Part shown: positions 33,888 through 43,577 of the stretch, one piece after another
How the letters are laid out: each line of letters starts with the position of its first letter
Position numbering within the stretch: position 1 is the stretch's first letter
Assembly: GCA_963576725.1 (NCBI GenBank)
Contig: OY755243.1
Location: 40,781,243-40,845,242, forward strand
Source: Azorinus chamasolen
Taxonomy: Eukaryota > Mollusca > Bivalvia > Cardiida > Solecurtidae
Reading direction: 5' to 3'
Length of the DNA stretch: 64,000 nucleotides
Made by a program: the position numbers and the translations under genes
Notes under the pieces: generated by a model
The model's database searches: none
Seen by the model: the letters and a program-made list of their open reading frames with translations, nothing else
What the model was told of the DNA's origin: nothing

Positions 33888-34258
33888 CAGTACAACCTGT
33901 CTAAAGCGGTCGAGGATTTTAGACAAATAGTGGCTTTATGCATCACGAAGTTATGCAGAAAGCTCATCTAAGAACTTCCTGCTTTACGTCTTATATAAAG
34001 TAACCACCTGCTCTTATCGTCCTACATATTTTTTCAGTATGTGGCCGCTAAAGGCAGTTTCTACTTTATGCTGTAGCATTGTCTTATATAAAGTAACCAC
34101 CTGCTCTTATCGTCCTCCATATGTATTCAGTATGTGGCGGCTATAGGGAGGTTATGCTGTATGCTATAGCATTGTCTTATATTAAGTTACCACCTGCTCT
34201 TATCGTCCTCCATATTTATTCAGTATGTGGCTGCTATAGGCAGGTCCTACTGTATGCT
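33888..34258 (+). mobile_element. Pg-4 MITE with a triplicated right end
   Basis: CAGTACAACCTGTCTAAAGC start. The right-hand block TAACCACCTGCTCTTATCG, ATTCAGTATGTGGC... recurs three times about 87 bp apart, each ending in a TACTTTATGCTG- or TACTGTATGC-like sequence. Confidence 0.75.
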
Positions 34259-34289
34259 ATAGTATTGCCGTTTTCTACAAACATAAAAT

Positions 34290-34624
34290 CCAAAAGAGAT
34301 CTAATTATGGGTCTGTAAGGCAGGTGGCAGTTTAATGCAGGTCAAGAGCAATACAGAAAGCTCCTATAGGAGACAGGTTTAACCCATTACCTCATAAGCT
34401 ATTTTTAGATACAACCTCCTTTAATAAATCTACCGAAAAGGAGCATTAACTAGAGAAAAGGAAACTTTTAGAATTTTGTAGCTTGAAACCATTGTGATAA
34501 ATAGAGCAATTGCTCCTATAGGAGCAAATGCTCTATTTATCACAATGGTTTCACAAAGTGACATTTACAGAGGCGTCAAAAGTCGTCAATATGAGGGAAT
34601 GGGTTAAGACAGGTTCTACTATAT
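34290..34624 (+). mobile_element. Pg-4 MITE split by family C
   Basis: TAATTATGGGTCTGTAAGGC, GTGGCAGTTTAATGCAGG and AAAGCTCCTATAGGAGAC run into TTAA at 34379. It resumes as GACAGGTTCTACTATA. Confidence 0.65.
34379..34607 (+). mobile_element. family C MITE, full length
   Basis: TTAACCCATTACCTCATAAGC to TATGAGGGAATGGGTTAA. The same 229-bp layout as the copies at 12303 and 13808. Confidence 0.9.
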
Positions 34625-34703
34625 TGCATTCTGGATCCTCGTGAGGCTCTCACGTGTCGTCACTTCAGTTTGCAGAAAGCGTTTACTTATTCTTCCGTAT
34701 ATT

Positions 34704-34954
34704 AATCACTTCACACATTGTATTTATATAAAATTTGCAAACAGAATAGACACTGATCAGACGGCTCCGATAGAAACCATCTGATCAGGGTCTGTTCCGT
34801 TTGCTTATGGAATTATAAACAGATCTGACTCTACAGTTTCTACAGATACCAAAACATCGTGCATGTGTGTATATGCCATCATACAATTTCAGGTAATAAA
34901 TAGTCACGGTGTCATTATTTCTGACTTTAGAATATTCAAAAGGGAAAGGGTTAA
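34704..34954 (+). mobile_element. family A MITE
   Basis: TTAATCACTTCACACATTG at the left, hairpin CTGATCAGACGGCTCC with CCATCTGATCAGGGTCTG, and the right end AAAGGGAAAGGGTTAA. Confidence 0.8.
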
Positions 34955-35529
34955 GCAAGACCGACGAAAACGTACTACATGTAGTTTGAAAACTGTAGCA
35001 TGAGACATTTTAAAACGCAAAGAGTGCACCACTTTATACTGAACCCTTTCGTATACCAATTGTTGTAGATATTGTCAATAGATTTAATTTTTTTTTACCT
35101 TGGCAAGTCGGCAAAAAATCATCAACTCGAAGCCAGGGAAAGTAAAGGCCTTCCGCGTGAATTGCATATAGTTATTCTCCCATTAATCTTCATAGAATAA
35201 AACCATAGTAAGGAACAGTTTGGGTCTTGGGTTACTTAATGTCTGATCTGGATCTGGATCATCGTAAGTTATTTAATGTCTCATCTGGATCTGGATTATC
35301 CTAAGTTTTAACATAAAACGAGCTGGAATATGCGGTTATGCGAATACATGTAGTACCGACCTCCGTAAATTACCAATGACGATAGTTTGGGTTGTACGAT
35401 ATTTCGTAAATTTGGCTTAAGGATTGTTTAAACAATATATCCCACTGAAAATTCAATCTTAAAACTTAAATAAACTATTGGCCATTTGGATCCTGATGAG
35501 ACGCCGAGTAACTCGGTATATCACCTGTA
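34955..35529. other. unannotated stretch with a short duplication
   Basis: TTTAATGTCTGATCTGGATC-like phrases recur at about 35236 and 35272. A D-type scrap GGATCCTGATGAGACGCCG lies at 35487-35505. Confidence 0.4.
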
Positions 35530-36125
35530 CCCATGTATCACCTGTGCCCAATTGTCATATGTGCCCTCGAATCACCTGTGTCCAAGTTTCATCTGTGTCC
35601 TTGTATCATCTGGTCCCGTGTATCACCTGTACCCATGTATCATCCATGTCCATTATCATATATGCCCATGTATCATCTGGGCCCATGTATCATATGTACC
35701 CATGTATCAGATATGACCATGCATCATCTGTGCCAATGTGCCATCTTGTCCATGTATCATCTGGACCCATGTATTTTATATACCCATGTATCATCTGAGT
35801 CCGTGTATCATATATGCCCATGTATCATATCGATCCATGTATCATCTGTACCCATGTCTCGCATGTGCCCATGTATCATCTGGACACATGTATCATCTGT
35901 ACCCATGTATCATCTATGCCCATGTGTCATCTGGACCCATGTATCGTATGTGCACATGTATCACCTGTACCCATGTATCATGTTTGTGCCCATGTATCAT
36001 CTGTACCCTTGTATCATCTGTACACACATGTGTCATCTGGGGCCCATGTATCATCTGTGCCCATGTATCACCTGTACCCATGTGTCATCGTGTATCATCT
36101 GGGCCCATGTATCATCTGGGCCCAT
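35530..36125 (+). repeat. 18-bp minisatellite upstream of the mucin-like gene
   Basis: About 33 copies of CATGTATCATCTGTACCC with variants. Three overlapping open frames run through it, one of them into exon 1, but the repeat peptide (MYHLCP-like) has no start context. I take it as non-coding 5' flank or intron. Confidence 0.88.
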
Positions 36126-36182
36126 ATTCATGATAACAAACCAACTGACTGTGTTGTGTATATGTTGTTGTTGTTTTCTCAG

Positions 36183-36280
36183 GAAGGAATCAGTCGGGAT
36201 GTTGCTGCGGTTCTGTGGAGTACTGACACTGCTAGTCTGCTATAGCAATGCGTCAGTTATACGTCACAAACGAGGAGGAG
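36183..36280 (+). CDS. mucin-like gene, exon 1: signal peptide
   Basis: First coding exon of a secreted, repeat-rich protein. An acceptor (TTGTTTTCTCAG) precedes 16 bases of 5' UTR, then ATG at 36199. The peptide MLLRFCGVLTLLVCYSNA is a classic signal peptide: Arg at position 4, a hydrophobic core and small residues near the likely cut. After it comes VIRHKRGGG, whose RHKR fits a furin-type site. The exon ends at GGAG|GTGAGA after one base of a codon (phase 1). I chose this start because it is the only ATG that gives a secretory leader; the open frame upstream is just the 18-bp array. An upstream 5' UTR exon is implied but not found. The gene spans at least to 61433. I cannot name a known homologue. 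Confidence 0.8.
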
Positions 36281-36296
36281 GTGAGAGCTTACCTTC

Positions 36297-36510
36297 TTAA
36301 CTCTTTATTCCATAAACACGCCTTTTAACGCCTTTAAAAACAGAGTAGACCCAGGTCAGACGGCTCCTGTAAGGAGCCGTCTGATCAGGGTCTACTCTGT
36401 TTGCTTGTGGAATGATATAGATCTCATTCTACAGTTTCTTTCATTGCTAAACATTACTGTGCTCATTTGCCATTATAAAACTTCGTTTAATAATTGTTCA
36501 TGAAATGGCA
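36297..36510 (+). mobile_element. family A MITE in intron 1
   Basis: TTAACTCTTTATTCCATAAA, then the hairpin CAGGTCAGACGGCTCC / GGAGCCGTCTGATCAGG, TACTCTGTTTGCTTGTGG and part of the tail. The right terminus is missing. Confidence 0.75.
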
Positions 36511-36632
36511 TATGACTCAGCCTATGTCATATGGTGTCTGTAAATATAGTTCAGATGCAAACATACCAATGTGTGACCAACTAAACTGCTGTTGCTGTTG
36601 AGCTACCTAATGTTATAATGTTGTCGGTTGTA

Positions 36633-36815
36633 CAGTAAAATACCTAAAGCAGTATAAAATATCGGCCTTGAAGACAGCTGGTAGCTTAATGCAGGGTGAA
36701 AGTCATGCAGAAAGCTCCTCTAAGAGCATTACTTTCACCCTGTTTTAAGCAGCCGCCTGTCTAAAAGTATATGCATTCTTCATTACTAGAATTCCGGTTA
36801 AGAGGTGTTTTACTG
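36633..36815 (+). mobile_element. Pg-3-like MITE in intron 1
   Basis: CAGTAAAATACCTAAAGC to TTAAGAGGTGTTTTACTG, flanked by TA. The palindrome is shortened around AAAGCTCCTCTAAGAGC. Confidence 0.78.
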
Positions 36816-36936
36816 TATATTTGAAAATAAGTTATCATTGTCAAAAAAAATCAAAACGAGTTGTTACAAATATTGCTTACAAAGTATTTGTATTTTTGCC
36901 ATGAACGAATCGTATATCTTCCTGTATACCGTCTTA

Positions 36937-37140
36937 CAGTAAAACCTCTCTTAACCGGCCGTTAAATTTAGTATGAATATCGGTCTTGGAGACAGGTGGC
37001 AGCTTAATGCAGGGTGAAAGTCATGCAGAAAGCTCCTAGAGGAGCTTTCTGCATGACTTTCACCCTGCATTAAGCAGCCACCTGCCTAAAAGTGTCTAAA
37101 TTCTTATCTACTAGAATTCCGGTTAAGAGAGGTTTTACTG
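36937..37140 (+). mobile_element. Pg-3 MITE, full length, intron 1
   Basis: CAGTAAAACCTCTCTTAACC to TTAAGAGAGGTTTTACTG with TA flanks. The palindrome of about 100 bp is almost perfect around AAAGCTCCTAGAGGAGCTTT. Confidence 0.92.
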
Positions 37141-37356
37141 TATATACATGTATACATGTATGTCATTATAAGTTTTGTAATTTTTTATACATTCTCTTGT
37201 GTTAGCTACATAGGAAATGGATAGATGTATGAGTTGTGTATTTACTACTGTGTACACATATCATGTTTACTACATGTATGAGCATTTTATGATGTTGAAT
37301 GCAGTAAATGATTGATTAATTGATTAAATATACTTGATGTTACGTTTTGTTTTCAG

Positions 37357-37386
37357 AGTTTGGGTTTTTCGTTAACGAGACAGACG
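37357..37386 (+). CDS. mucin-like gene, exon 2 (30 nt)
   Basis: A 30-nt exon between TTTTGTTTTCAG and G|GTAGGT. Joined to exon 1 it reads EFGFFVNETD with no stop, entering and leaving in phase 1. NET is a possible N-glycosylation site. It is short, so the call depends on the good acceptor, the matching phase and its place between exons 1 and 3. Confidence 0.7.
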
Positions 37387-37406
37387 GTAGGTTGGAGGAC
37401 CAGCAG

Positions 37407-37619
37407 TTAATTCTTTCCCTGTTGAATATTCATGGAAGAAATAATGACATCATGAATATTTATTAGCTGAAAGTTTATAATGACCTATGTAGACTGGATT
37501 CATTGGTACTGGTATAGTAATATTTATTATAATTTCTTCAGAAAACAAGGCAGACCATGATCTGGGTCTACTCTTTTTGCAAAGGTGTGAAGATGCATTT
37601 ATATTAAGCAAAGGGTTAA
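37407..37619 (-). mobile_element. family A MITE in intron 2
   Basis: TTAATTCTTTCCCTGTTG, ATGACATCATGAATATTTAT, a reduced hairpin AGGCAGACCATGATCTGGG and AAGCAAAGGGTTAA. It starts 21 bp after the exon 2 donor. Confidence 0.82.
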
Positions 37620-37700
37620 TTATTTCGCTTCCAAGCATTATTATCGGTAATTTTGTTGTCAGTTTAGAATTTTCAATTTTGAATATTCGTCATTTTTGTC

Positions 37701-37929
37701 TTAACCCTTTCCTCCATAAATACGCCTTTCTACGCCTCTGTAAAAATTCATTTTTTGAAACCATTGTGATAAATAGAGCATTTGCTCCTAAGGAGCAAAT
37801 GCTCTATTTATCACAATGATTTCAGAATTACAAAATTCTGAAATTGTTCTTTTCTCGAGTTAATGCTCCTTTTGGGTAGTTTTATCTAAAGAGGTTTGGT
37901 CTAAAATAGCTTATCGAGGAAAGGGTTAA
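37701..37929 (-). mobile_element. family C MITE in intron 2
   Basis: TTAACCCTTTCCTCCATAAA to TATCGAGGAAAGGGTTAA. Hairpin GAGCATTTGCTCC | TAA | GGAGCAAATGCTC; 229 bp. Confidence 0.88.
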
Positions 37930-37944
37930 ACTATCATGTTAGCA

Positions 37945-38012
37945 CCAAACAGTTTGTATCCTAATGATAGGCTGAGTTACTCAGATGATTCGCGATTGTA
38001 ACTAGACGAATA
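37945..38012 (+). mobile_element. family D fragment
   Basis: CACCAAACAGTTTGTATCCT, GATAGGCTGAGTTACTCAG. One arm only. Confidence 0.45.
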
Positions 38013-38430
38013 AATTATTATTATTATTATACCACATTTATATAGCGCTCTTTTCACACAGGATGTGTGCGTTCAAAAGCGCTTCACATGATTAAATTGC
38101 ATGTACAGAATTGAATATATATTATGCGTATAGAATATTTAAAACAAATGAAATTTAAGACAGAGATATCAATAAAACTATCAAAAATTGAATTAATTTA
38201 AGAACTATAGATAAAAACAAAATCATCCTTTTCTGTACATTTTATGTCCGCAATTCAAGGGAAACAGACGCACACCGTGACTACCGGTATATTGTGTCCG
38301 CCCACTTATGTTACCAAACTGAAATGAAACATTGTATGTACAGTGTCAGTACATCATACAGTTACGACCCAGAAACATCTGGATCGGGTTTATGTATGAC
38401 ATACAACACTATACATAAGATATTGCCTTA
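38013..38430 (+). repeat. dispersed repeat, copy 2
   Basis: ATT-rich start, TATACCACATTTATATAGCG, TCAAAAGCGCTTCACATG, then a long non-coding body ending in TATGACATACAACACTATAC. It aligns with 2625-3030. Confidence 0.65.
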
Positions 38431-38540
38431 CACATGTAGGACAATGGGTTAACAGAATAGGTCAATTTTGTAGCTAATGCATATAAACAAACACAATGCA
38501 ATTACAGCAATTACAAACAAATCACCAATAAATACACCCC

Positions 38541-38548
38541 GTATATAA
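38541..38548. repeat. 8-bp target-site duplication, left
   Basis: GTATATAA, repeated at 39542-39549. It fits the nTnnnnAn pattern known for hAT insertions. Confidence 0.75.
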
Positions 38549-39541
38549 CACAGGGGTCTGGACCGCTTCATGGGGGTCTATATGTACTATATAATAACAA
38601 GGGTTCCAACTAGCAGAACGAATATCCGTGTACCATGAGTACAAAGATGACTGTAACTCTTACAATTTAAATGATAATTTCGTAATTCTTTCGGCTATTG
38701 GAAGCCAATATATTTTTCTATCAAATGAATATAATCTTATAACGGTAACTTATGAACAAGTATCAATCCAACAACGATTTTCTAAACAATTCACGTGTTT
38801 TCTGGGTCATTGACAAACGTTCGTTCACCCCGGTTTCACTATATCACAGCAATAACCTGGCAATTTGCAGTTTTAAAAATGGCGTGGTTCAATAAAACGA
38901 ATCAATTCTATCACCCACCTCCAATTTGTAGTCCCCAGCATTAAAAGAATGATGTAAAACTAGCGAGTTTTGTCGGTTTGCTTCAAATCGTCGAGGAAGG
39001 AGCCATTGTACATGACGTCACGGATTTCCCAACTTTTCCTCCGCTCATCCAATGAAATGGCTCCATTCAAATTTGTTGCAAAATGGCAACATCCGAAATA
39101 GAAACATAACGACAGAAGGAAAGGCCGCTGTTGCTAGTTGCTTACCTATTTAGAGGACACAACAAATGTAGATTGGTGATATAATTGGGTTGTTTTATCG
39201 AACCACGCCATCTTTTGAACTGAAAATCGCCAGGTTATGGCTGTGATATAATGAAACCGGGGTGAAGGAACGTTTGTCAATGACCCAGAAAACACGTGAA
39301 ATTTTGAGAAAATCATTGTTGGATTGATAATTGTGCATAAGTTACCGTCAGAAGATTATATTTATTTGATAGTAAAATATATTGGCTTTCAATAGCCGAA
39401 AGAATTACAAAATTATCATTGAAATTGCAAGAGTTTCAGTCATATTTGTACTCGTGGTACACGGATATCCGTTCTGCTAGTTGGAACCCTTGTTATTATA
39501 TAGTACATATAGACCCCCATGAAGCGGTCTAGATCCCTGTG
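38549..39541. mobile_element. hAT-like fold-back element, non-autonomous
   Basis: The ends are CACAGGGGTCTGGACCGC and its near complement GATCCCTGTG, and an 8-bp duplication flanks the element. The arms are inverted repeats of about 370 bp (to about 38930 and from about 39165). They surround about 230 bp of unique sequence that includes GATGTAAAACTAGCGAG and GTACATGACGTCACGG. No transposase frame. The assignment to hAT rests on target-site length and pattern and the CA.GG end. A solo end of the same family is at 29612-29697. Confidence 0.82.
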
Positions 39542-39549
39542 GTATATAA
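39542..39549. repeat. 8-bp target-site duplication, right
   Basis: GTATATAA, partner of 38541-38548. Confidence 0.75.
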
Positions 39550-39837
39550 CAGATATTATTAACTATATATTGAATACATATATGTCAAGCATAATTCTAA
39601 CAAACATTAAGTAATGCATTGGTTTAACCCTTCCGTCTTCTAAAGTTTTAGTCTACTTTTGATTTCAAAGTCGACTTGTCCTCTTTCTTTTCAAGATCCA
39701 ACAAAAAGGTTCCCCAAATTCGCGTAGGTGGAATTTAAATTGTTCATTTAAACAGTTTATGATATTTCCTTGAGTATGACCCCAACAATAACTGCAAGAA
39801 ATCTTAACACACACTTTACAATCGAAACTTTTCCATT
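39550..39837. other. unannotated intron stretch
   Basis: Nothing recognised, apart from a TTAACCCTTCCGTCTTC scrap near 39623 that resembles a TTAA-family terminus. Confidence 0.35.
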
Positions 39838-40081
39838 GACCTTTTCCGTCTTGAATATTCATGGTAGTAGTAATGATATCATGAATATGTTTCAGCTGCA
39901 TTTTTATAATGGCATAATGTACACTGGACGTATGGGTCTTGGAAGAAACTTTAGTCAGAATATTATAGATTCACAAGCAAACAGAGCAGACCCTATACGG
40001 ACGGCTCCTACAGGAGCCGTCTGTTCTTGCTCTACTCTGTTTGCAGAGGTTTAAAATGCGTTTATATGTGTGAATGGTTAA
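39838..40081 (-). mobile_element. family A MITE in intron 2
   Basis: Starts at a degraded TTTTCCGTC terminus, then GAATATTCATGGTAGTAG, AAACAGAGCAGACCCTATAC, GACGGCTCCTACAGGAGCCG and CTACTCTGTTTGC; ends GTGAATGGTTAA. Confidence 0.78.
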
Positions 40082-40239
40082 AGCAGAAAAGGCACAATAG
40101 CAGCCACATTGCACTGATTTGCTATTATGCGTCTGCCGTTATCATTATCTGGAAGACACCCAATATATTCTTGAAAAAGGCTAATCACAATAATAAAATT
40201 CACCAAACAGCCGCGGCCACACACAAGAACAGACGCGTA

Positions 40240-40436
40240 ATGTCACGAGGTGTGTGTGTGCGGAGGGTCGAAAGGTTATGGTCTACGGTTTACAATCACT
40301 TCGCCTCTCGCCGCTGTGGTTCAAATCCCGGCGGTAGGTCGGTGGTCTTCTGTGCACGAAACAATGCAATTTGTTCCATGCACGGGAAAACCTCTGGGAT
40401 CTTCCTCCACCTGTAATCAGCGTGTCGTTGTGATAT
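40240..40436 (+). mobile_element. tRNA-derived SINE candidate
   Basis: Contains an A-box-like TGGTCTACGGT at 40279 and a B box GGTTCAAATCC at 40318 (10 of 11 with the Pol III consensus). A non-tRNA body follows with GTGCACGAAACAATGCAATT and ends GTCGTTGTGATATA. No poly(A) or clear target duplication. A Pg-1 element starts directly after it. Confidence 0.55.
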
Positions 40437-40437
40437 A

Positions 40438-40622
40438 CAGTACCATCTCCCTAATGCGACCACCTAAAAGAGGTATAATTATGGGTGGTAGAGGCAGGTG
40501 GTAGCTTAATGCAGGACAAAAGTAATACAGAAAGCTTTCTGCATTACTTTTGTCCTGCATTAAGCAACCACCTGCTGATAACGCCACCTATGTTTATTCA
40601 TTAAGTGGTCGCATTAGAGGGG
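40438..40622 (-). mobile_element. Pg-1 MITE, shortened centre
   Basis: CAGTACCATCTCCCTAATGC to GTCGCATTAGAGGGGATG. Palindrome AGTAATACAGAAAGC | TTTCTGCATTACT with the CTCC loop deleted. Confidence 0.82.
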
Positions 40623-40629
40623 ATGGATT

Positions 40630-40853
40630 TTCATGTAAGAATAATAACTACATTAATATTGATTAGCTGAGATGTATTATGTCATATGTACAGAATAATT
40701 GTAACCACTGCAGAAACTGTAGAATCAGATCCATGTTATTTAATAAGCAAGCATAGCAGACTCTGACCAGACTGCTCCTACAACAGCCGTCTGATCAGTG
40801 TCTACTCTGTTTGGAAATGTGTTGAAATGTGTATCTATGGAGTAAAGGGTTAA
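40630..40853 (-). mobile_element. family A MITE ending 31 bp before exon 3
   Basis: TTTCATGTAAGAATAATAAC, AGAAACTGTAGAATCAGATC, hairpin CTGACCAGACTGCTCC with GCCGTCTGATCAGTG, and GGAGTAAAGGGTTAA. Confidence 0.8.
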
Positions 40854-40884
40854 CAAACGGTATGATGCTGAAATTCATTTGCAG

Positions 40885-41709
40885 GTTCCACAACAAGTGC
40901 CACCAGCTCCTCATCCACCTACTCATCCAGTGACTCGTCCAGCTACTCCTCCAGTGACTCTTCCAGCTACTCCTCCAGTGACTCGTCCAGCTACTCCTCC
41001 AGTGACTCGTCCAGCTACTCCTCCAGTGACTCGTCCAGCTACTCCTCCAGTGACTCGTCCAGCTACTCCTCCAGTGACTCGTCCAGCTACTCATCCAGTG
41101 ACTCGTCCAGCTACTCCTCCAGTGACTCGTCCAGCTACTCCTCCGGTGACTCGTCCAGTGACTCGTCCAGCTACTCATCCAGTGACTCGTCCAGCTACTC
41201 ATCCAGTGACTCGTCCAGCTACTCATCCAGTGACTCGTCCAGCTACTCCTCCAGTGACTCGTCCAGCTACTCCTCCAGTGACTCGTCCAGTGACTCGTCC
41301 AGCTACTCATCCAGTGACTCGTCCAGCTACTCATCCAGTGATTCCAACAGTTTGCCCACGACGTCTGCGGACTCATATGTAGGATGCGTTCAATCGTCTC
41401 GATTATCGTACATGGACTCCTTCACGCGAATGCCGATGTCTGAATATATATTTCCGTCTAGTGAACATTTACCACAGCTGTATAGCTCCCAAGGCTGGGA
41501 CTACTACCACCAACGGTTTTACCACATGAGTCCGCTTTATATTGAAAACTGGATGCGCGTTGACTGGTCGGAGCTCGGCTCGAACGACCCTAACTGCTGC
41601 TGCATATCTAGTACGATAAGTTTCAGTTCAACCATGCCATCACTCACACCGTCGATGTCGATGTCGTTTTCAAGTCCGTCATGGACAGTGGCGGTTACAA
41701 CGTCTCAAG
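40885..41709 (+). CDS. mucin-like gene, exon 3: Ser/Asp/Tyr repeat and aromatic segment
   Basis: 825 nt (275 codons) between TTCATTTGCAG and CAAG|GTATGT, phase 1 at both ends. The spliced frame has no ATG at its start, so it is easy to miss. It reads GSTTSATSSSSTY, then about 17 copies of YSSSDSSS (24-nt unit, with two half-units). After that comes a non-repetitive stretch of about 120 residues with several Trp, Tyr and His residues, a CCC triplet and WDYYHQRFYHM, closing in Ser/Thr/Pro and VTTSQ. The end GTTACAACGTCTCAAG resembles the end of exon 8. Acidic serine repeats are common in phosphorylated matrix proteins, but that role is inference. The competing open frames here (PVTRPATP repeat on +, WTSHWRSS repeat on -) do not fit the splice phase. 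Confidence 0.78.
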
Positions 41710-41736
41710 GTATGTTAACCATATGAATGCTGAATA

Positions 41737-41941
41737 CAGTAAAACCCCTCTAATGCGACCACTTAATGAATAAACATGGGTGTCGTTATGAGCAGGTGGT
41801 TGCTTAATGCAGGGCAAAAGTAATACAGAAAGCTCCTCTAGGAGCTTTCTGTATTACTTTTGTCCTGCATTAAGCTACCAACTGCCTCTACCACCCAGAA
41901 TTATACCTCTTTTAGGTGGTCGCATTAGAGGTGTTTTACTG
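41737..41941 (+). mobile_element. Pg-1 MITE starting 27 bp after exon 3
   Basis: CAGTAAAACCCCTCTAATGC to CATTAGAGGTGTTTTACTG, flanked by TA. Near-perfect palindrome around AAAGCTCCTCTAGGAGCTTT. Confidence 0.9.
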
Positions 41942-42014
41942 TATTCAAAATGGAATAGCTCATCACTATTTGGCCATAGAGTCCATTCAGTTTGAACGAT
42001 TTAATTTTGCTAGA

Positions 42015-42095
42015 GGAACTTGAATAGTGCATACCCTGATCAGAGGGGCTCCTCTAGGAACCCTCTGATCTGGGTCTACACTTTTTGCAATTGCC
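42015..42095 (+). mobile_element. A/E-like hairpin without ends
   Basis: TTGAATAGTGCATACCCTGATC, AGAGGGGCTCCTCTAGGAACC, CTCTGATCTGGGTCTACAC. It combines an E-like AATAGTG outer arm with an A-like CTCCTNNAGGA centre. Confidence 0.6.
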
Positions 42096-42931
42096 AGTAC
42101 ACTCGTTTCTCGCATTCAAAGTGTAAAACTTTGTAATGTTGAATATTTGGTGTTTAATATTATAATGCTGTGTGTGCATGCAAGGTTGATTTAAAGTCAT
42201 TATAGAAAGGCAATGAGATGCTTCTGCACTGCTGCATGACTCAATACACATGCTTTGTAACTGTTTCTGCCACTGCACTTGGTATGTGAATCTTACGCTT
42301 ACTTTGGTCACAGACTCAGTGACTGGTAATAGTCCTAGTAAAAGCGTGAATATTTTATATCATGATTCTTGTTGCATAATTACTTCACATGTAAAGCGTT
42401 GTAACTGGGGAAATGTAATATATAGTTAACTCATTTATTCCATATGCCTTTCTTTGAGGATACTACACTCCCTCATTACATTGAGGATTATGTGTAGGCG
42501 AAAAAGAAAAAGGGTTCGAAGAAAGGGTAGATGCATGTAACGTTTATTACAGCATGCTTGCTGAACATGCGCATTGCTTACGCTATATAAAGTAATTGTC
42601 GGAGACTCAGGGCCAGAATGACTTCGAGATTGAAAGGAAACAGTATTATGGATCTTATATTGCAAAGACCATATAAAGGTGGAAATCGTTATTATGTATT
42701 ATTTGGATTTTATTCCTTATTTCGTTGTTTTTAATATACTCGCAAAGGAAAAATGTTTTCGGTGTGGCTGCATAACTGGTGGCAATGGAGCCATTATCCG
42801 CCACAAATGCCATATGCCCAAACATATGGCTATTCCTAATGTATGACTGTCATAACTGCATGTATTCACATTACTGAACTTATCACACCATCTAGCATGC
42901 GACAAGTTGGGCTAAATTCGTACGACAGAAA
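42096..42931. other. intron 3, mostly unannotated
   Basis: No repeat family recognised. It contains one weak micro-exon candidate at 42314-42325, described under findings. Confidence 0.4.
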
Positions 42932-43143
42932 TTAACCTTTAGCCTGCTGAGCAAATTATTTTTACAGATTTTTACCTAGTACATTTTCAAATTTCAAGCT
43001 ATAATCAATTTGTCTACCAAAATGCAATCAGGGTGTCAAACAGTTTGGATCCTGATGAGACGCCGAGTTACTCGGCGTCTCATCTGGATCCAAACTGTTT
43101 ACATAGGTTTTCACTCATCCGCCCATAGCAGGCTAAAGGTTAA
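42932..43143 (+). mobile_element. family D MITE, full length
   Basis: TTAACCTTTAGCCTGCTGAG to ATAGCAGGCTAAAGGTTAA, with terminal repeats of 17 bp. Perfect hairpin AAACAGTTTGGATC, GATGAGACGCCGAG | TTA | CTCGGCGTCTCATC. 212 bp. Confidence 0.9.
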
Positions 43144-43577
43144 GTTCTAGTTGCAACCGTCATATGTTATTTCTGTTGTACAATGTCAGTCACCACTCTT
43201 ATGTCAGACATAACAACATCAACTGTTAGCAAATACCAGTTAGGTTGCACTTAGCAGGCAAAGGGATTAAATAATTTTTAATTCTTCATTTAAGTTGTAC
43301 AAAAATTGTCTTAGTGTGTACTTTCTAATGGGGATTATGCCCTTTCTTTAGGTTTACATGTCCAAATATCTGGAGTCAATACAATACATACAAGAGTTCC
43401 AATTGGTCTACACAGCCTTCTACCAATTTATTTTCATCATATGATTTATTAAATTTTACTTATATATTATTTTTTTACAAAATAATAACTAACGTTCAGT
43501 CTATAACATATGTCCAAAACGGTCTGTATGACATACACCCGACCTTTGACAGATACAACAATTTTAGTGTATATATA
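43144..43577. other. unannotated intron stretch
   Basis: Nothing recognised. Confidence 0.35.

Noticed and set aside
35533..36300. 255-codon frame running from the 18-bp array into exon 1
   Set aside because: The upstream part is an array open in all three plus frames. A good acceptor at 36181-36182 and a signal peptide starting at 36199 argue that translation begins there.
40795..41382. Trp/Ser-rich minus-strand frame and PVTRPATP plus frame over the exon 3 repeat
   Set aside because: Neither fits phase-1 splicing. The Ser/Asp/Tyr frame continues into 370 nt of non-repetitive open sequence ending at a good donor.
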